Assembly (NCBI RefSeq): GCF_003350375.1
Contig: NZ_QQAR01000003.1
Span: 124,001 to 188,000, forward strand
Reading direction: 5' to 3'
DNA from: Flavobacterium sp. AG291
GTDB taxonomy: Bacteria; Bacteroidota; Bacteroidia; Flavobacteriales; Flavobacteriaceae
Length of the DNA: 64,000 bases
Below the pieces are notes generated by a model, which was given only the letters and a program-made list of their open reading frames with translations, ran no database searches and had not been told where the DNA came from. Shown here piece by piece: positions 42,119-51,511 of this stretch (positions within the stretch are counted from its first letter, which is position 1; the number at the start of each line of letters is the position of its first letter). The position numbers were made by a program, and so were the translations under genes.

Positions 42119-42883
42119 TTATAATGAATTTATAAAATTAGCTGCTGCATTCAATGTTTCTTCGGGTTTTTCCTTGTGTGGAGTGTGTCCGCAATCGTCA
42201 ATTAATACTTTTTTTGATCTGGAAACACCATATAAAATTCCTTCCACCTGCTTAAAGCTGCCAAATTCATCATTAAGTCCCTGTATTGTCAGGAGAGGAC
42301 AGGTGATTTGAGGCAGATAATCTTCAATGTTCCAGTTTCTGAAGTCAGGTCTGGTCCAGGTTTCTGTCCATGCCCTGAAAAGAATATCAGTATTATCTCC
42401 GTGGTATTTTTCCAGTCTTTCTTTTAGGTTCGTGGTTTTGTAGGCCTCCATGGCTTCGTTGATGCCATTTAGTGTAATTTCTTCTACAAATATATGTGCA
42501 GCTTCGGCAATTACGGCTTTTATCTTTTCAGGATATTTAGCGGCTGTAAGGAGCGCAATAGAGGCTCCGTCACTATGTCCAAACAGAATGGGATTTACAA
42601 TAAAAAGACCGTCTAGCATATTTATTAGTGTATCTGCTTCTGCTTCCATGTAATTAATAGGACGGGGCTCATCGGGCATGGCATCAGACTTGCCATAACC
42701 CAATCTGTCATATATCAGTATATTGCATTGGGTAAGCTGCCCAAGCTTTTCCGGAAAATCGCGCCATAGCGCAACGCATCCCAGCGAATCGTGAAGAAAG
42801 ACAATTGTTGTGTCGTGGTAATTATCGTAATGATATATGTATATTTCCTTTTCGTCAGGAGAGTAGGTATATTCTCTGGTCAT
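42119..42883 (-). CDS. Alpha/beta hydrolase
   Basis: A 254-residue alpha/beta hydrolase-fold enzyme. The nucleophile elbow is GHSDGAS with Ser104, the oxyanion-hole segment is VFLHDSLG, and the catalytic histidine is probably in DDCGHTPHKEKPEE near the C-terminus. There is no signal peptide, so it acts in the cytoplasm. The substrate is unknown; esters or small lactones are likely. The start is set by a TAGCTTTG -7 element only 5 bases upstream, which would give a leaderless or nearly leaderless transcript. Confidence 0.85.
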   Translation of the reverse strand: MTREYTYSPDEKEIYIYHYDNYHDTTIVFLHDSLGCVALWRDFPEKLGQLTQCNILIYDRLGYGKSDAMPDEPRPINYMEAEADTLINMLDGLFIVNPILFGHSDGASIALLTAAKYPEKIKAVIAEAAHIFVEEITLNGINEAMEAYKTTNLKERLEKYHGDNTDILFRAWTETWTRPDFRNWNIEDYLPQITCPLLTIQGLNDEFGSFKQVEGILYGVSRSKKVLIDDCGHTPHKEKPEETLNAAANFINSL

Positions 42884-42887
42884 AAAA

Positions 42888-42895
42888 CAAAGCTA
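42888..42895 (-). promoter_or_regulatory. Promoter -7 element for the alpha/beta hydrolase
   Basis: TAGCTTTG on the minus strand, exact TAnnTTTG match. Its distance to the ATG at 42883 predicts transcription starting at or next to the start codon. Confidence 0.35.
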
Positions 42896-42916
42896 AGGAT
42901 ATGTGATGCTATAAAT

Positions 42917-42943
42917 AAAAAAATCTCCCGAAGGAGATTTTTT
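42917..42943 (-). terminator. Intrinsic terminator of the TlpA-like gene
   Basis: AAAAATCTCC / GGAGATTTTT hairpin with a CGAA tetraloop directly after the TlpA-like stop, upstream of the hydrolase promoter. Confidence 0.85.
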
Positions 42944-42958
42944 GTATGATTTGAAACC

Positions 42959-44152
42959 TTATTTAAGAAGTTCGGCAACTTTGGCTTTTAGTTCAGCACC
43001 TCTAAGGTCTTTAGCAACGATTTTTCCATTAGCATCAAGAATAAAAGTAGCAGGAATAGACTCTACACCATACTGTTTTGCGATAGGCTCATCCCAAAAT
43101 TTAAGGTTAGAAACATGATTCCATGTAAGCTTGTCGTCAGCTATGGCTTTTTTCCAGCTTGTAGCTTCTTTATCTAAAGATACACCTATTATGTTAAGTC
43201 CTTTAGAGTGGTATTCATTGTATAAAGCAACTACGTTAGGGTTTTCCATACGACATGGTTTACACCACGATGCCCAAAAATCAATAATTGTAACTTTACC
43301 CATAGCTTCTTTTAATGAAAGCGATTTTCCGGCAGGAGTGTTAGCGCTGAATGCAGGGGCCGTGCTACCTACTTCAGCATTACTCTTTCCCGGCGCAGCG
43401 GCTTGCTCTGTAGGCATTACAGGGGCAGCTGGAGTGTCAGAAAAGGCTTTTATAAGCTCTTTACCTTTTTCTGTCTTTTTAAGATCAGGATGAAGTCCGT
43501 TTACTATTGCTTTTGCTTCCTCTCGGGCTGTAGGAATTGGTTCCTGAGCTTTAGCGCTGGCCTTTTGTCCAATTAAGAAGATGTTGATATATGCTTTAGG
43601 ATTTTCTTTTATAAAGTCATTATCGATCTTCTCTCTTTTTTCTTTTATTTTTTTGTACTCATCATTAAGCTTATCCATTGCCGCCTGATCCTGTTTTTGG
43701 TAAGCAGCCATGTATACATCTCTGTTTTTTTCTCTGAAATTTTTATCTTCTTTATCTATTTTCTTGGTGCTTTCAAGATATTTAGAGAACATATCATTGT
43801 TATAAGTACCCGATCTTTTTGATTTTACGGCACTGTCTTTATCCATTTCCAGTTCTATTGAACCTTCTTCAAGGATAAATTGTAATTTTTTTGCAGGACT
43901 TGGGTCATCCTTTATTCCAATAAAATATACTTCAGGTTCTTTGGCAGTTCCTTTAAATTCAAATTTGCCATTCTCTACTTTAGCAGTATCAACTGCTTTA
44001 AATCCTATTGTAGGGTCTGGTTTTTCAAGGAAAAGCATTTTACCGTTCATTGAAGGGTCTACAGTACCTGTAATTTCAAATTCGTTCTCTGCCAGGTTTT
44101 TGCAAGACATCACGAAAGCTGAAGCTGCAAGCACTAAAAGAATTTTTTTCAT
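42959..44152 (-). CDS. TlpA-like thioredoxin lipoprotein with DUF4369 domain
   Basis: A 397-residue lipoprotein (lipobox VMSC, Cys17). The N-terminal DUF4369 domain (about 25-120) starts FEITGTVDPSMNGKMLFLE. A long charged helical linker (about 125-245, many K and E) follows. The C-terminal TlpA/AhpC-like thioredoxin domain (about 262-397) has the redox motif WCKPC, Cys297 and Cys300. It is a periplasmic disulfide oxidoreductase, probably reducing c-type cytochrome or other periplasmic cysteines. It is a single gene. Confidence 0.88.
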   Translation of the reverse strand: MKKILLVLAASAFVMSCKNLAENEFEITGTVDPSMNGKMLFLEKPDPTIGFKAVDTAKVENGKFEFKGTAKEPEVYFIGIKDDPSPAKKLQFILEEGSIELEMDKDSAVKSKRSGTYNNDMFSKYLESTKKIDKEDKNFREKNRDVYMAAYQKQDQAAMDKLNDEYKKIKEKREKIDNDFIKENPKAYINIFLIGQKASAKAQEPIPTAREEAKAIVNGLHPDLKKTEKGKELIKAFSDTPAAPVMPTEQAAAPGKSNAEVGSTAPAFSANTPAGKSLSLKEAMGKVTIIDFWASWCKPCRMENPNVVALYNEYHSKGLNIIGVSLDKEATSWKKAIADDKLTWNHVSNLKFWDEPIAKQYGVESIPATFILDANGKIVAKDLRGAELKAKVAELLK

Positions 44153-44233
44153 ATTTGTATCCGGGTTTTATAAAGTGTAAAAGTATTTAAAAAAAGGGTG
44201 CATCAATGAGCACCCTAATAATTTATTTTAATG

Positions 44234-45652
44234 TTAGCTTTTTGAGCAGGCTGTCGGTTCGCCAATGGTAGTGCATACTGATGTATTCTTAATACCGCCA
44301 AAACCTTTTTCTACATTTATCATGTTATGGTAGCCTCTGGCTTTTAGTATGGATGCCATGATTACCGATCGGTAACCTCCGGCGCAATGAAGATAAAAAT
44401 CCTCGTCTTTTGGTACTTCTGTAAGCTGTTCATTTACAAAGTCAAGAGGGATGTTTATAGCATCTGTAACATGTCCACCGGCAAATTCTCCCGGTTTTCT
44501 TGAATCCACTACAATCTTTGGTGTGGCTGCAAGGCCTTCTGCAAAAGCTTCAGGAGATATTGAAACAACACTATCTGTTTCAAACCCGGCCGCTTTCCAT
44601 GCATCCATACCACCTTTAAGGTAGCCAAGTGTTGCGTCAAAACCTACACGGGCAAGCCTTGTAATGGTTTCGGTTTCTTTGCCTTCAGGGGTTACAAGTA
44701 GCAGTGGCTGGTTTACATCTCTTATAAGTGCGCCTACCCAAGGGGCAAAACCGCCATGAAGCCCAATAAATATAGAACCGGGAATATGCTCTTTTACAAA
44801 ATCATTCTCGTGTCTTACGTCAAGTATGATGGCTTCTGTTTCGTTAGCTTTTGTTTTGAATTCTTCAGGAGAAAGAGCAGTTTGCCCTTTTGAAAGAACC
44901 GCATCTAAACTTTCATATCCCTGAATGTTAAGCATAACATTTTGTGGGAAATATGCAGGAGGTGCTCCAAGACCGTCAAGAAGTTCTTTGATGAATTCTT
45001 CTTTTGTCATGTCGGCTCTCAAAGCATAATTTACTTTCTTTTGGTTACCCAGTGTATCAGTGGTTTCTTTACTCATGTTCTTTCCGCAGGCACTTCCGGC
45101 ACCGTGGCTAGGATATACCGTGATATTGTCCGGTAAAGGCATGATTTTGTTACGTAAAGAATCATATAAATGCGAAGCAAGAACATTCTGGGTTAATTCT
45201 TCTGTAAGCGCCTGAGCAAGATCAGGTCGTCCCACGTCGCCAATGAATAATGTATCTCCGGTAATAATTCCGTGTATGCTTCCGTCTTCTTCAATAAGAA
45301 GGTAGCAGGTGCTCTCCAGTGTGTGTCCAGGAGTGTGAATGGCTTTAATAGTATAACTGCCAACTTTAAACTCCTGTCCGTCGGTTGCTATAAGAGCATC
45401 AAACTTAGGGGCGGCTGTTGGTCCATACACAATTTGTGCTCCCGTTTTCTTAGCAAGGTCTAGATGCCCTGAAACGAAATCGGCATGGAAATGGGTTTCA
45501 AAAATGTATTTAATAGAAGCGTTATCTTTTGTAGCCTTGTCTATATAAGGCTGAACTTCTCTTAGCGGATCAAAGATAGCGGCTTCGCCATTGCTTTCTA
45601 AATAGTAAGCTGCCTGTGCAATACAGCCTGTATATATCTGTTCTATTTTCAT
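44234..45652 (-). CDS. MBL-fold persulfide dioxygenase-rhodanese fusion
   Basis: A 472-residue cytoplasmic protein. The N-terminal ETHE1-like metallo-beta-lactamase domain has the metal motif THFHADFVSGH (His54, His56, Asp58, His63), and the TGDTLFIGDVGRPDLA strand follows. Two rhodanese domains come next. The first (about 255-355) has TPEGKE where the active cysteine should be and is inactive. The second has Cys423 in LHCAGGYRS. A cysteine-containing tail ends PTACSKS. It should oxidise glutathione or protein persulfide to sulfite and handle sulfane sulfur. It lies 45 bases after the TauE gene. Confidence 0.9.
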   Translation of the reverse strand: MKIEQIYTGCIAQAAYYLESNGEAAIFDPLREVQPYIDKATKDNASIKYIFETHFHADFVSGHLDLAKKTGAQIVYGPTAAPKFDALIATDGQEFKVGSYTIKAIHTPGHTLESTCYLLIEEDGSIHGIITGDTLFIGDVGRPDLAQALTEELTQNVLASHLYDSLRNKIMPLPDNITVYPSHGAGSACGKNMSKETTDTLGNQKKVNYALRADMTKEEFIKELLDGLGAPPAYFPQNVMLNIQGYESLDAVLSKGQTALSPEEFKTKANETEAIILDVRHENDFVKEHIPGSIFIGLHGGFAPWVGALIRDVNQPLLLVTPEGKETETITRLARVGFDATLGYLKGGMDAWKAAGFETDSVVSISPEAFAEGLAATPKIVVDSRKPGEFAGGHVTDAINIPLDFVNEQLTEVPKDEDFYLHCAGGYRSVIMASILKARGYHNMINVEKGFGGIKNTSVCTTIGEPTACSKS

Positions 45653-45697
45653 AATTAAGTTGTTAAAGCTTACTGCAGTGAATTAAACAGCGAAAAG

Positions 45698-46492
45698 TTA
45701 CCAGCCAATGATTTCTTTTGAAAGGATAAAAGCCGCCATAACCAATATAAACCAGCCAAATCCATGTCTTAGCTGTTTTTCGTTTACAAACTTTTGCAGA
45801 TAAGTTCCTGCAAATATACCAAAAACAGATACGATGGTAAAGGATAATAAAAATTGCCAGTTAATATCTGTAGTTTGTACGTCACCAAGGAACCCAATAA
45901 GTGAATTTATGGCAATGATTAGCAAAGAAGTACCAACCGCTTTTTTCATCGGTAGCCCGCCAAAGAATACAAGCATTGGGATGATAAGGAAACCGCCTCC
46001 GGCACCTACGAGTCCCATTAAAAGGCCTATCAGTCCTACAACAGGAAGTAAAACGGCGTAATTTAATGTTTTTACTTTGTTTTCATCGTTGCTTACTTTT
46101 CTTGTAAGCATAGAAAGTGATGCTAAAAGCATTATTATGCCAAATACTGTCATGATAAAGCCTTCTTTTGTAACATAAAAGTTACCTATGCTATATATAA
46201 CGTCGGGTAGGTCAGGTAGTATGAAGCTTCTGGTTGTGTATACTCCGATAAATGATGGAATTGCAATTATAAGTCCTGTTTTTACAGCGATGCTTTTTTT
46301 GACATAATGCTGAGCGCTGCCAAAGACAGCAGTAGTACCTACTATAAACAGTGAATAGGCTGTTGCGATAAGGGGATTAATACCAAAAATATATACCAAA
46401 AACGGAACAGTGAGGATAGAGCCGCCTCCGCCCATAATGCCCAATATTAAACCGATTATGAAAGCACCTGTAAATTCTGTAACTGACTCCAT
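45698..46492 (-). CDS. TauE/SafE family sulfite exporter
   Basis: A 264-residue inner-membrane protein with about eight hydrophobic segments in two repeated halves. Each half has the family glycine-rich motif, IGLILGIMGGGGSILTVPFLV and IGLLMGLVGAGGGFLIIPML. It precedes the persulfide dioxygenase on the same strand, which makes sulfite or another small sulfonate the probable exported anion. The pair forms a sulfide or persulfide detoxification operon. Confidence 0.9.
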   Translation of the reverse strand: MESVTEFTGAFIIGLILGIMGGGGSILTVPFLVYIFGINPLIATAYSLFIVGTTAVFGSAQHYVKKSIAVKTGLIIAIPSFIGVYTTRSFILPDLPDVIYSIGNFYVTKEGFIMTVFGIIMLLASLSMLTRKVSNDENKVKTLNYAVLLPVVGLIGLLMGLVGAGGGFLIIPMLVFFGGLPMKKAVGTSLLIIAINSLIGFLGDVQTTDINWQFLLSFTIVSVFGIFAGTYLQKFVNEKQLRHGFGWFILVMAAFILSKEIIGW

Positions 46493-46717
46493 TTTAATTT
46501 TTTAGCCTGCAACAGATGTTTAAATTACCTGTCCGGATGGCAGAGTTTTTGTATTTGTTTGGTTTTTAGTGGTTTGAAGCTTTATTTTCAAATTAATATT
46601 TATGATATGTTCAGTTTGGTAGGCTTTTTGATAGCTTAATTCTAAACAAATGCAATTTTACGATTTAATTTTTGTAAAATTATTAATTCAAACGTTTAAG
46701 TTATCACAAACTTCATA

Positions 46718-46725
46718 TATATTTG
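46718..46725 (+). promoter_or_regulatory. Promoter -7 element for the glutamate dehydrogenase
   Basis: TATATTTG, exact TAnnTTTG match, predicting a leader of about 45 bases before the ATG at 46778. Confidence 0.45.
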
Positions 46726-46777
46726 TGATGCTTTTTGAAAAGCTTAGTTATAATATAATAGTTGTAAGTTAAAATTT

Positions 46778-48052
46778 ATGGCAACAGCAATAAAGCCCCG
46801 AGTGGGCATGTATGAAAACGTAAAGAATCAGTTCGAGAAGGCGGCTGCCGTTATGGGACTGGATGAAAGCGTTAAAAAGATCTTATCTATTACTAATAAT
46901 GAGATCGTAGTGCATTTTCCTGTGAAAATGGACAATGGTTCTGTAGAAGTGTTTACAGGATACAGGGTGCAGCATAACAATGCATTGGGCCCATACAAAG
47001 GAGGTCTAAGATATCACCCAACAGTTGATATTGATGCTGCAAGAGCTCTTGCTACCTGGATGACCTGGAAAACATCACTTGCCGGACTTCCATATGGAGG
47101 TGGTAAAGGTGGTATTCAAATCGATCCTAAAAAGTATTCTCAGGGCGAACTTGAAAGAATTACGCGTCGTTTTACATTTGCATTAGGTGATAACATTGGT
47201 CCTGAACACGATATTCCTGCACCGGATGTTAACACAAATGCTCAGATGATGGCTTGGATTGCAGATACATACATGTCTACAAAATCTCCGGCTGAGCGTT
47301 CTAAAAACCAACACGTTGTTACCGGTAAGCCGGTAGGTTCTGGTGGTCTTGAAGGACGTGACCGTGCTACAGGTTTTGGTGTTGTTGTAACGCTTGAATC
47401 TTGGGCTAAAATAAAAGGCACTTCACTTGAAGGAAAGAAATATATTGTTCAGGGCTTTGGTAACGTAGGTTACTGGGCTGCTCATTTTATGAACAAAAAT
47501 GGTGCAATACTTGTTGGTGTTCAGGATGCCACAGGCACTATTTACAATCCGGAAGGGATTGATCCGGAGGCATTGTTAAGATACCAGTCTGATAATGCAA
47601 CTATAACAGGATACAAAGGAACTCAGAACTATAAGTCTGACGAGTTCTTTGGTATCGAATGTGATATTATTATCCCTGCCGCTCTTGGTAATCAGATTAC
47701 CGATGAAAATGCAGCTTCAATCAAAGCTAAAGTTATTGCTGAAGGCGCTAATGGACCAACAGATACAGATGCTGAGGCTATACTTCTTGCTAATGGTGTA
47801 GATATTATCCCGGATATTCTTTGTAATTCAGGTGGTGTTATCGGTAGCTACTTCGAGTGGCTTCAAAACCGTAATGGTGAGATATGGACAATGGATGATG
47901 TTATCATTAAATTGAGAAAGAAACTTGAAGAGGCTTTCGGTAAAGTAATCACTTCTTCTGTTCAGTATAAAACTGACTGGAGAACAGCTGCTTATATCGT
48001 TGCGCTTACAAGAATCGAAATGGCATACAAACAAAGAGGTATTTTCCCTTAA
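46778..48052 (+). CDS. gdhA: Glu/Leu/Phe/Val dehydrogenase, glutamate dehydrogenase
   Basis: A 424-residue NAD(P)-dependent glutamate dehydrogenase joining 2-oxoglutarate and ammonium. The catalytic region is KTSLAGLPYGGGKGGIQ, with the essential lysine in GGGKGG. The dinucleotide-binding motif is VQGFGNVGYWAA, and NSGGVIGSYFEW completes the active site. At 424 residues it belongs to the shorter hexameric bacterial type. It is a single gene with its own promoter and terminator. Confidence 0.93.
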   Translation: MATAIKPRVGMYENVKNQFEKAAAVMGLDESVKKILSITNNEIVVHFPVKMDNGSVEVFTGYRVQHNNALGPYKGGLRYHPTVDIDAARALATWMTWKTSLAGLPYGGGKGGIQIDPKKYSQGELERITRRFTFALGDNIGPEHDIPAPDVNTNAQMMAWIADTYMSTKSPAERSKNQHVVTGKPVGSGGLEGRDRATGFGVVVTLESWAKIKGTSLEGKKYIVQGFGNVGYWAAHFMNKNGAILVGVQDATGTIYNPEGIDPEALLRYQSDNATITGYKGTQNYKSDEFFGIECDIIIPAALGNQITDENAASIKAKVIAEGANGPTDTDAEAILLANGVDIIPDILCNSGGVIGSYFEWLQNRNGEIWTMDDVIIKLRKKLEEAFGKVITSSVQYKTDWRTAAYIVALTRIEMAYKQRGIFP

Positions 48053-48073
48053 TAGGGTAGAACCAATTATTAT

Positions 48074-48101
48074 AAAAAGGCACCTTAGGGTGCCTTTTGT
48101 C
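48074..48101 (+). terminator. Intrinsic terminator of the glutamate dehydrogenase gene
   Basis: AAAAGGCACC / GGTGCCTTTT stem with a short loop and T-run, 22 bases after the stop codon. Confidence 0.85.
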
Positions 48102-48143
48102 GTTTATTATCATTATATTTGATTGAAATGTAGCTTAATACCT

Positions 48144-48515
48144 ATGAAACAAATATGTTTTTGCCTAGCAATACTGTCTTCCCTGACAGGATATAGTCAG
48201 GAAAAAGATAATAAAATATCTACTGTGTTTACACTTGCTGTTAAAGAAGCGCAGGGATGGGATATCTATAGGCCAACTACGCCGGATTTTACTTTTTATA
48301 ACAGAAATTTTAGTAGTTTGTTCAGGCAAAGTAATCTAACATCGGATATTCTGGACAGGCGTATGAATATGCTGTATGTTGATAACGACAGGCTGTATTC
48401 TAATACTTATGTGCCTATTACATTGCAACAGCACCATAGCAATCTTGCAGTAGATAATTTTTACCGTAACGAAAAAATGTATGCACTACCTGATAAGGTG
48501 CCGGGTTCGAAATAA
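48144..48515 (+). CDS. Small secreted hypothetical protein
   Basis: A 123-residue protein with a cleavable signal peptide (MKQICFCLAILSSLTGYSQ). The mature part is polar, with VKEAQGWDIYRPTTPDFTFYNRNFSSLF and no recognised domain. I start at the ATG at 48144; the frame is open from a TTG at 48123, but the added residues would disturb the signal peptide. It lies 12 bases before another small secreted protein gene and the two probably form an operon. Confidence 0.6.
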   Translation: MKQICFCLAILSSLTGYSQEKDNKISTVFTLAVKEAQGWDIYRPTTPDFTFYNRNFSSLFRQSNLTSDILDRRMNMLYVDNDRLYSNTYVPITLQQHHSNLAVDNFYRNEKMYALPDKVPGSK

Positions 48516-48527
48516 AACTCCATTAGT

Positions 48528-48911
48528 ATGAAAAGCATATTTATAACTTCAGCATTTATTATTTGTTCAGTAGCCTATGGGCAGTCTGTTCAGCCGCTGA
48601 ATTATAGGGCTCAGTTTGCGACACCCGATAGTCAGTTGCCGTTAAAAGTTGATTTTTCTTATTATGCTAAAAACTACGATAAGGTTTTTGGGGAATTCAA
48701 TTTTACAAATAATGCTAATAATGTTTCACCAAGGAATGTTTATGTAGGTTATGGAGGTAATTTCTATTATCAGCGTAATTCCACTTATATAATGGAAATG
48801 CCAACTAATATACATACGTATAACTTTTCCGGGAATCAGGATGTTATCGGAGGATTGAAAAACCTCATGTCGTTGTTTACCTCAGAAAAAGATTATTCAG
48901 TTAAGAAATAA
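48528..48911 (+). CDS. Small secreted hypothetical protein
   Basis: A 127-residue protein with signal peptide MKSIFITSAFIICSVAYGQ. The mature part is rich in Asn and Tyr (NYRAQFATPDSQ, NFTNNANNVSPRNVYVGYGGNFYYQ), suggesting a beta-rich periplasmic or surface protein. No family is recognised. It shares strand, size class and close spacing with the gene before it and ends at a bidirectional terminator. Confidence 0.6.
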   Translation: MKSIFITSAFIICSVAYGQSVQPLNYRAQFATPDSQLPLKVDFSYYAKNYDKVFGEFNFTNNANNVSPRNVYVGYGGNFYYQRNSTYIMEMPTNIHTYNFSGNQDVIGGLKNLMSLFTSEKDYSVKK

Positions 48912-48942
48912 AAAAGCGGGCTTTAAGCCCGCTTTGTGTTTT
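48911..48942. terminator. Bidirectional terminator
   Basis: AAAGCGGGC / GCCCGCTTT hairpin between convergent genes, flanked by A and T runs. Confidence 0.85.
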
Positions 48943-51458
48943 TATCCTCCCATGTATTCTTCTCCACCACCGTCTTGCTGCTGTCTTTGCTGCTGTTGCT
49001 TATCATTTTTGTTCATGTTGAAACGATAAGTGAACGATAATGTTACCTGGCGTTGTCTCCATTGCATTTCGCTATAAGAGCTTGATTCGCCATTTATAAA
49101 CGTTTCAAATTTCATTTTTCTTGAGTTGAAGATATCCTGAATGCTAAGGCCTATTGTTCCTTTGTCTTTCAGTACGTCTTTGCTGAATGATGTATTTGCG
49201 CTTGCCACACCAACTCTGCGTCCCTGTGATGTGTTTTGCGGAGCTTCATAGTTACCATTAAGCTGCCAGTCTATTTTGTATGGAAGCGAAATCTTAGAGT
49301 TTATTCTCGTTGTCCATGATGCACCTGAGCTGTTCAGGTCAAGGTAAGCATTTACCGTTTGCTGTGTTTTCTGATCAAAATAGCTATAGCTGTAATCGCC
49401 ATCAGTCTGGTTTCTGTAGAAATTAAAGTTACTGTTTATTCTCCACCATTTGAAAGGATTGTAGTTTACGTTGAATTCAAACCCGAAACGGAACTCTTTT
49501 CCTATGTTGGTAGGAGAAGTGATTATTACCGGAGTGTCTTCTACATAAAGGCCATTTAATCTTCTGATAAACTGGAATGGAGCATCCGTAAGGTTAACAT
49601 AAGCAGAAGAGCTTAGTGTAAGTTGCGACCATTTTTTTAGGAAGCCCAGGTCAATCGCGTTAGTGTATGATGGATTTAGATCCGGATTACCTTTAAAGAT
49701 GTTAATGTTACTTTCTAATCCTGAAAAAGGATTAAGGAAACGTCCTCTCGGACGATTAATTCTTCGGCTATAGTTAATACTTGCATTAGTGTTTTGGTTA
49801 AACTCATAAGTCAGGAAAGCACTAGGGAAGAAGTTGTTGTAATTCTTATTGTTATACTCACCCGTACTAAGAAGGTTTACATCAATGTTTGAGTCTTCCC
49901 AACGAAGTCCTAATAAATAAGAGAATTTACCTGCTTTAGATCCAAACTGGGTATAAAGCGCGTTTACCTTTTCTTTGTACTCAAGGTAGTTAGAGTAGTT
50001 AGGGTCGTTTGCCCAGTTTCCGTCAACCAGGTTTTCAGCTCTTGCATCATTATCAAGAGTAGAGAAACTACCTCTATATCCTGCTTCAAACTTACTGTTT
50101 TGTCCTATTGGTAAAACATAGTCAGCTTGTAGCAGCGATCTGTTTTCTTCCTGATTATTAAGGGTTCTTTGGTATGTTGTTGTATCGCTTCCTAAGGTTG
50201 TATTGCTTATTCCTGAAAGATTGTCGTCCTTACTCATCGATATCGAACCATCAATTTTTAGTTCATGTCCCTTATCATTGAATTTATGGATAAGGTTAGT
50301 AGAGTAATTAACGTTTGTTTCGTTTGTATCTTCGTTGTTATTACGGTAACGTGTGCTTGTAAATACATGATCGGCATCATAGTTTTGATAGTAGGTATCA
50401 GTATCGTTGCCTCCTGTATTTCTTCTGATGTTAACCGAGTTTGTCCAGGTTGTTTTTTTAGTCAGGAAATATTCAAGTCCAAAGCTGGCATTATATCCTT
50501 CGCGCTCACGAACATTTTCCCTTTTCTCATCCGTATAGCTTTTAGCGCTATTGTCTTCGTTCAGGTATTTTGTATTGTTCATTGAATTACCCGGATTTTT
50601 CCTGTAATTGTAACCAATATTTGAAAAAATATTAAAGTTCTCGCTTCTGAAGTTCAGGTTGGTTGATACACCATGATTGGCAGGGTCACCCGTTGTAGCT
50701 ACTACAGAGCCATTAAAGCCATCAGCTTTACCTTTTTTAAGAACGATATTAATGATACCGCCTCCACCTTCAGCATCATAACGCGCCGATGGGTTAGTGA
50801 TAACCTCAACTTTATCAACAGAATCGGCAGGCAATAGTCTTAATACTTCTGCTACATTGCTTCCAGCCATCGTAGATGGTCTTCCGTCTATTAATATGGT
50901 CACGCTCTGGTTTCCTCTCAGGGCCACATTTCCTTCGGCGTCAACTGATACAGAAGGTACGTTGTCTAAAACGTCGCTTACTGTACCTCCCTTAACCATC
51001 ATATCGTTACCTACAGTATAAACCCTTTTATCAAGTTTAATTTCTACTGTAGAGCGTTCTGCAGTTATGGCTATCTCGCTTAGCTGAGTAGCATCAGAAG
51101 CCATTGCGGTAGTACCAAGATTTGTATCTTCAGTTATGATTTTGTTTGAAATGACAACAGTTTTAAAAGAGATGAAGTCGTATTTGATATTATAAGTTCC
51201 TGCCGGAACTTCAAGGCTAAATTCACCTTTGGCATCTGTCAGTCCTCCGTTTACGGTTACGTTCGATGTTGTCTGGATAATTATGTTGGCAAATTCAAGA
51301 GGTTGTTTAGTATCCTGTTCAATAAGTTTCCCTGTTACTTTTACTTTTGGGCCTCCCTGACCTCCGGGTTTTCCACCCTGGCCTTCGGGTCTTTGGGCAA
51401 ATGCCGTGACTGCAAAAAATAAGAATAACAGTAACAGCGATGATTGAAGTTTTTTCAT
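48942..51458 (-). CDS. TonB-dependent receptor with CarboxypepD_reg-like domain
   Basis: An 838-residue outer-membrane protein. The signal peptide is MKKLQSSLLLLFLFFAVTAFAQ. A low-complexity RPEGQGGKPGGQGG linker and a carboxypeptidase-regulatory-like beta domain (about 38-115) follow. The plug contains VTILIDGRPSTMAGSNVAEVL and ARYDAEGGGGIINIVLKK. The barrel includes NASINYSRRINRPRGRFLNPF and is of the outer-membrane beta-barrel family 14 type, and the chain ends in a Gln-rich tail. The transported substrate is unknown; nothing nearby points to one. It is a single gene. Confidence 0.88.
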   Translation of the reverse strand: MKKLQSSLLLLFLFFAVTAFAQRPEGQGGKPGGQGGPKVKVTGKLIEQDTKQPLEFANIIIQTTSNVTVNGGLTDAKGEFSLEVPAGTYNIKYDFISFKTVVISNKIITEDTNLGTTAMASDATQLSEIAITAERSTVEIKLDKRVYTVGNDMMVKGGTVSDVLDNVPSVSVDAEGNVALRGNQSVTILIDGRPSTMAGSNVAEVLRLLPADSVDKVEVITNPSARYDAEGGGGIINIVLKKGKADGFNGSVVATTGDPANHGVSTNLNFRSENFNIFSNIGYNYRKNPGNSMNNTKYLNEDNSAKSYTDEKRENVREREGYNASFGLEYFLTKKTTWTNSVNIRRNTGGNDTDTYYQNYDADHVFTSTRYRNNNEDTNETNVNYSTNLIHKFNDKGHELKIDGSISMSKDDNLSGISNTTLGSDTTTYQRTLNNQEENRSLLQADYVLPIGQNSKFEAGYRGSFSTLDNDARAENLVDGNWANDPNYSNYLEYKEKVNALYTQFGSKAGKFSYLLGLRWEDSNIDVNLLSTGEYNNKNYNNFFPSAFLTYEFNQNTNASINYSRRINRPRGRFLNPFSGLESNINIFKGNPDLNPSYTNAIDLGFLKKWSQLTLSSSAYVNLTDAPFQFIRRLNGLYVEDTPVIITSPTNIGKEFRFGFEFNVNYNPFKWWRINSNFNFYRNQTDGDYSYSYFDQKTQQTVNAYLDLNSSGASWTTRINSKISLPYKIDWQLNGNYEAPQNTSQGRRVGVASANTSFSKDVLKDKGTIGLSIQDIFNSRKMKFETFINGESSSYSEMQWRQRQVTLSFTYRFNMNKNDKQQQQRQQQDGGGEEYMGG

Positions 51459-51511
51459 AGCAAAAATTAGAAATGCCGCCCTAAAGCAGCTTAATAGTGA
51501 TGTTTTTTTGG

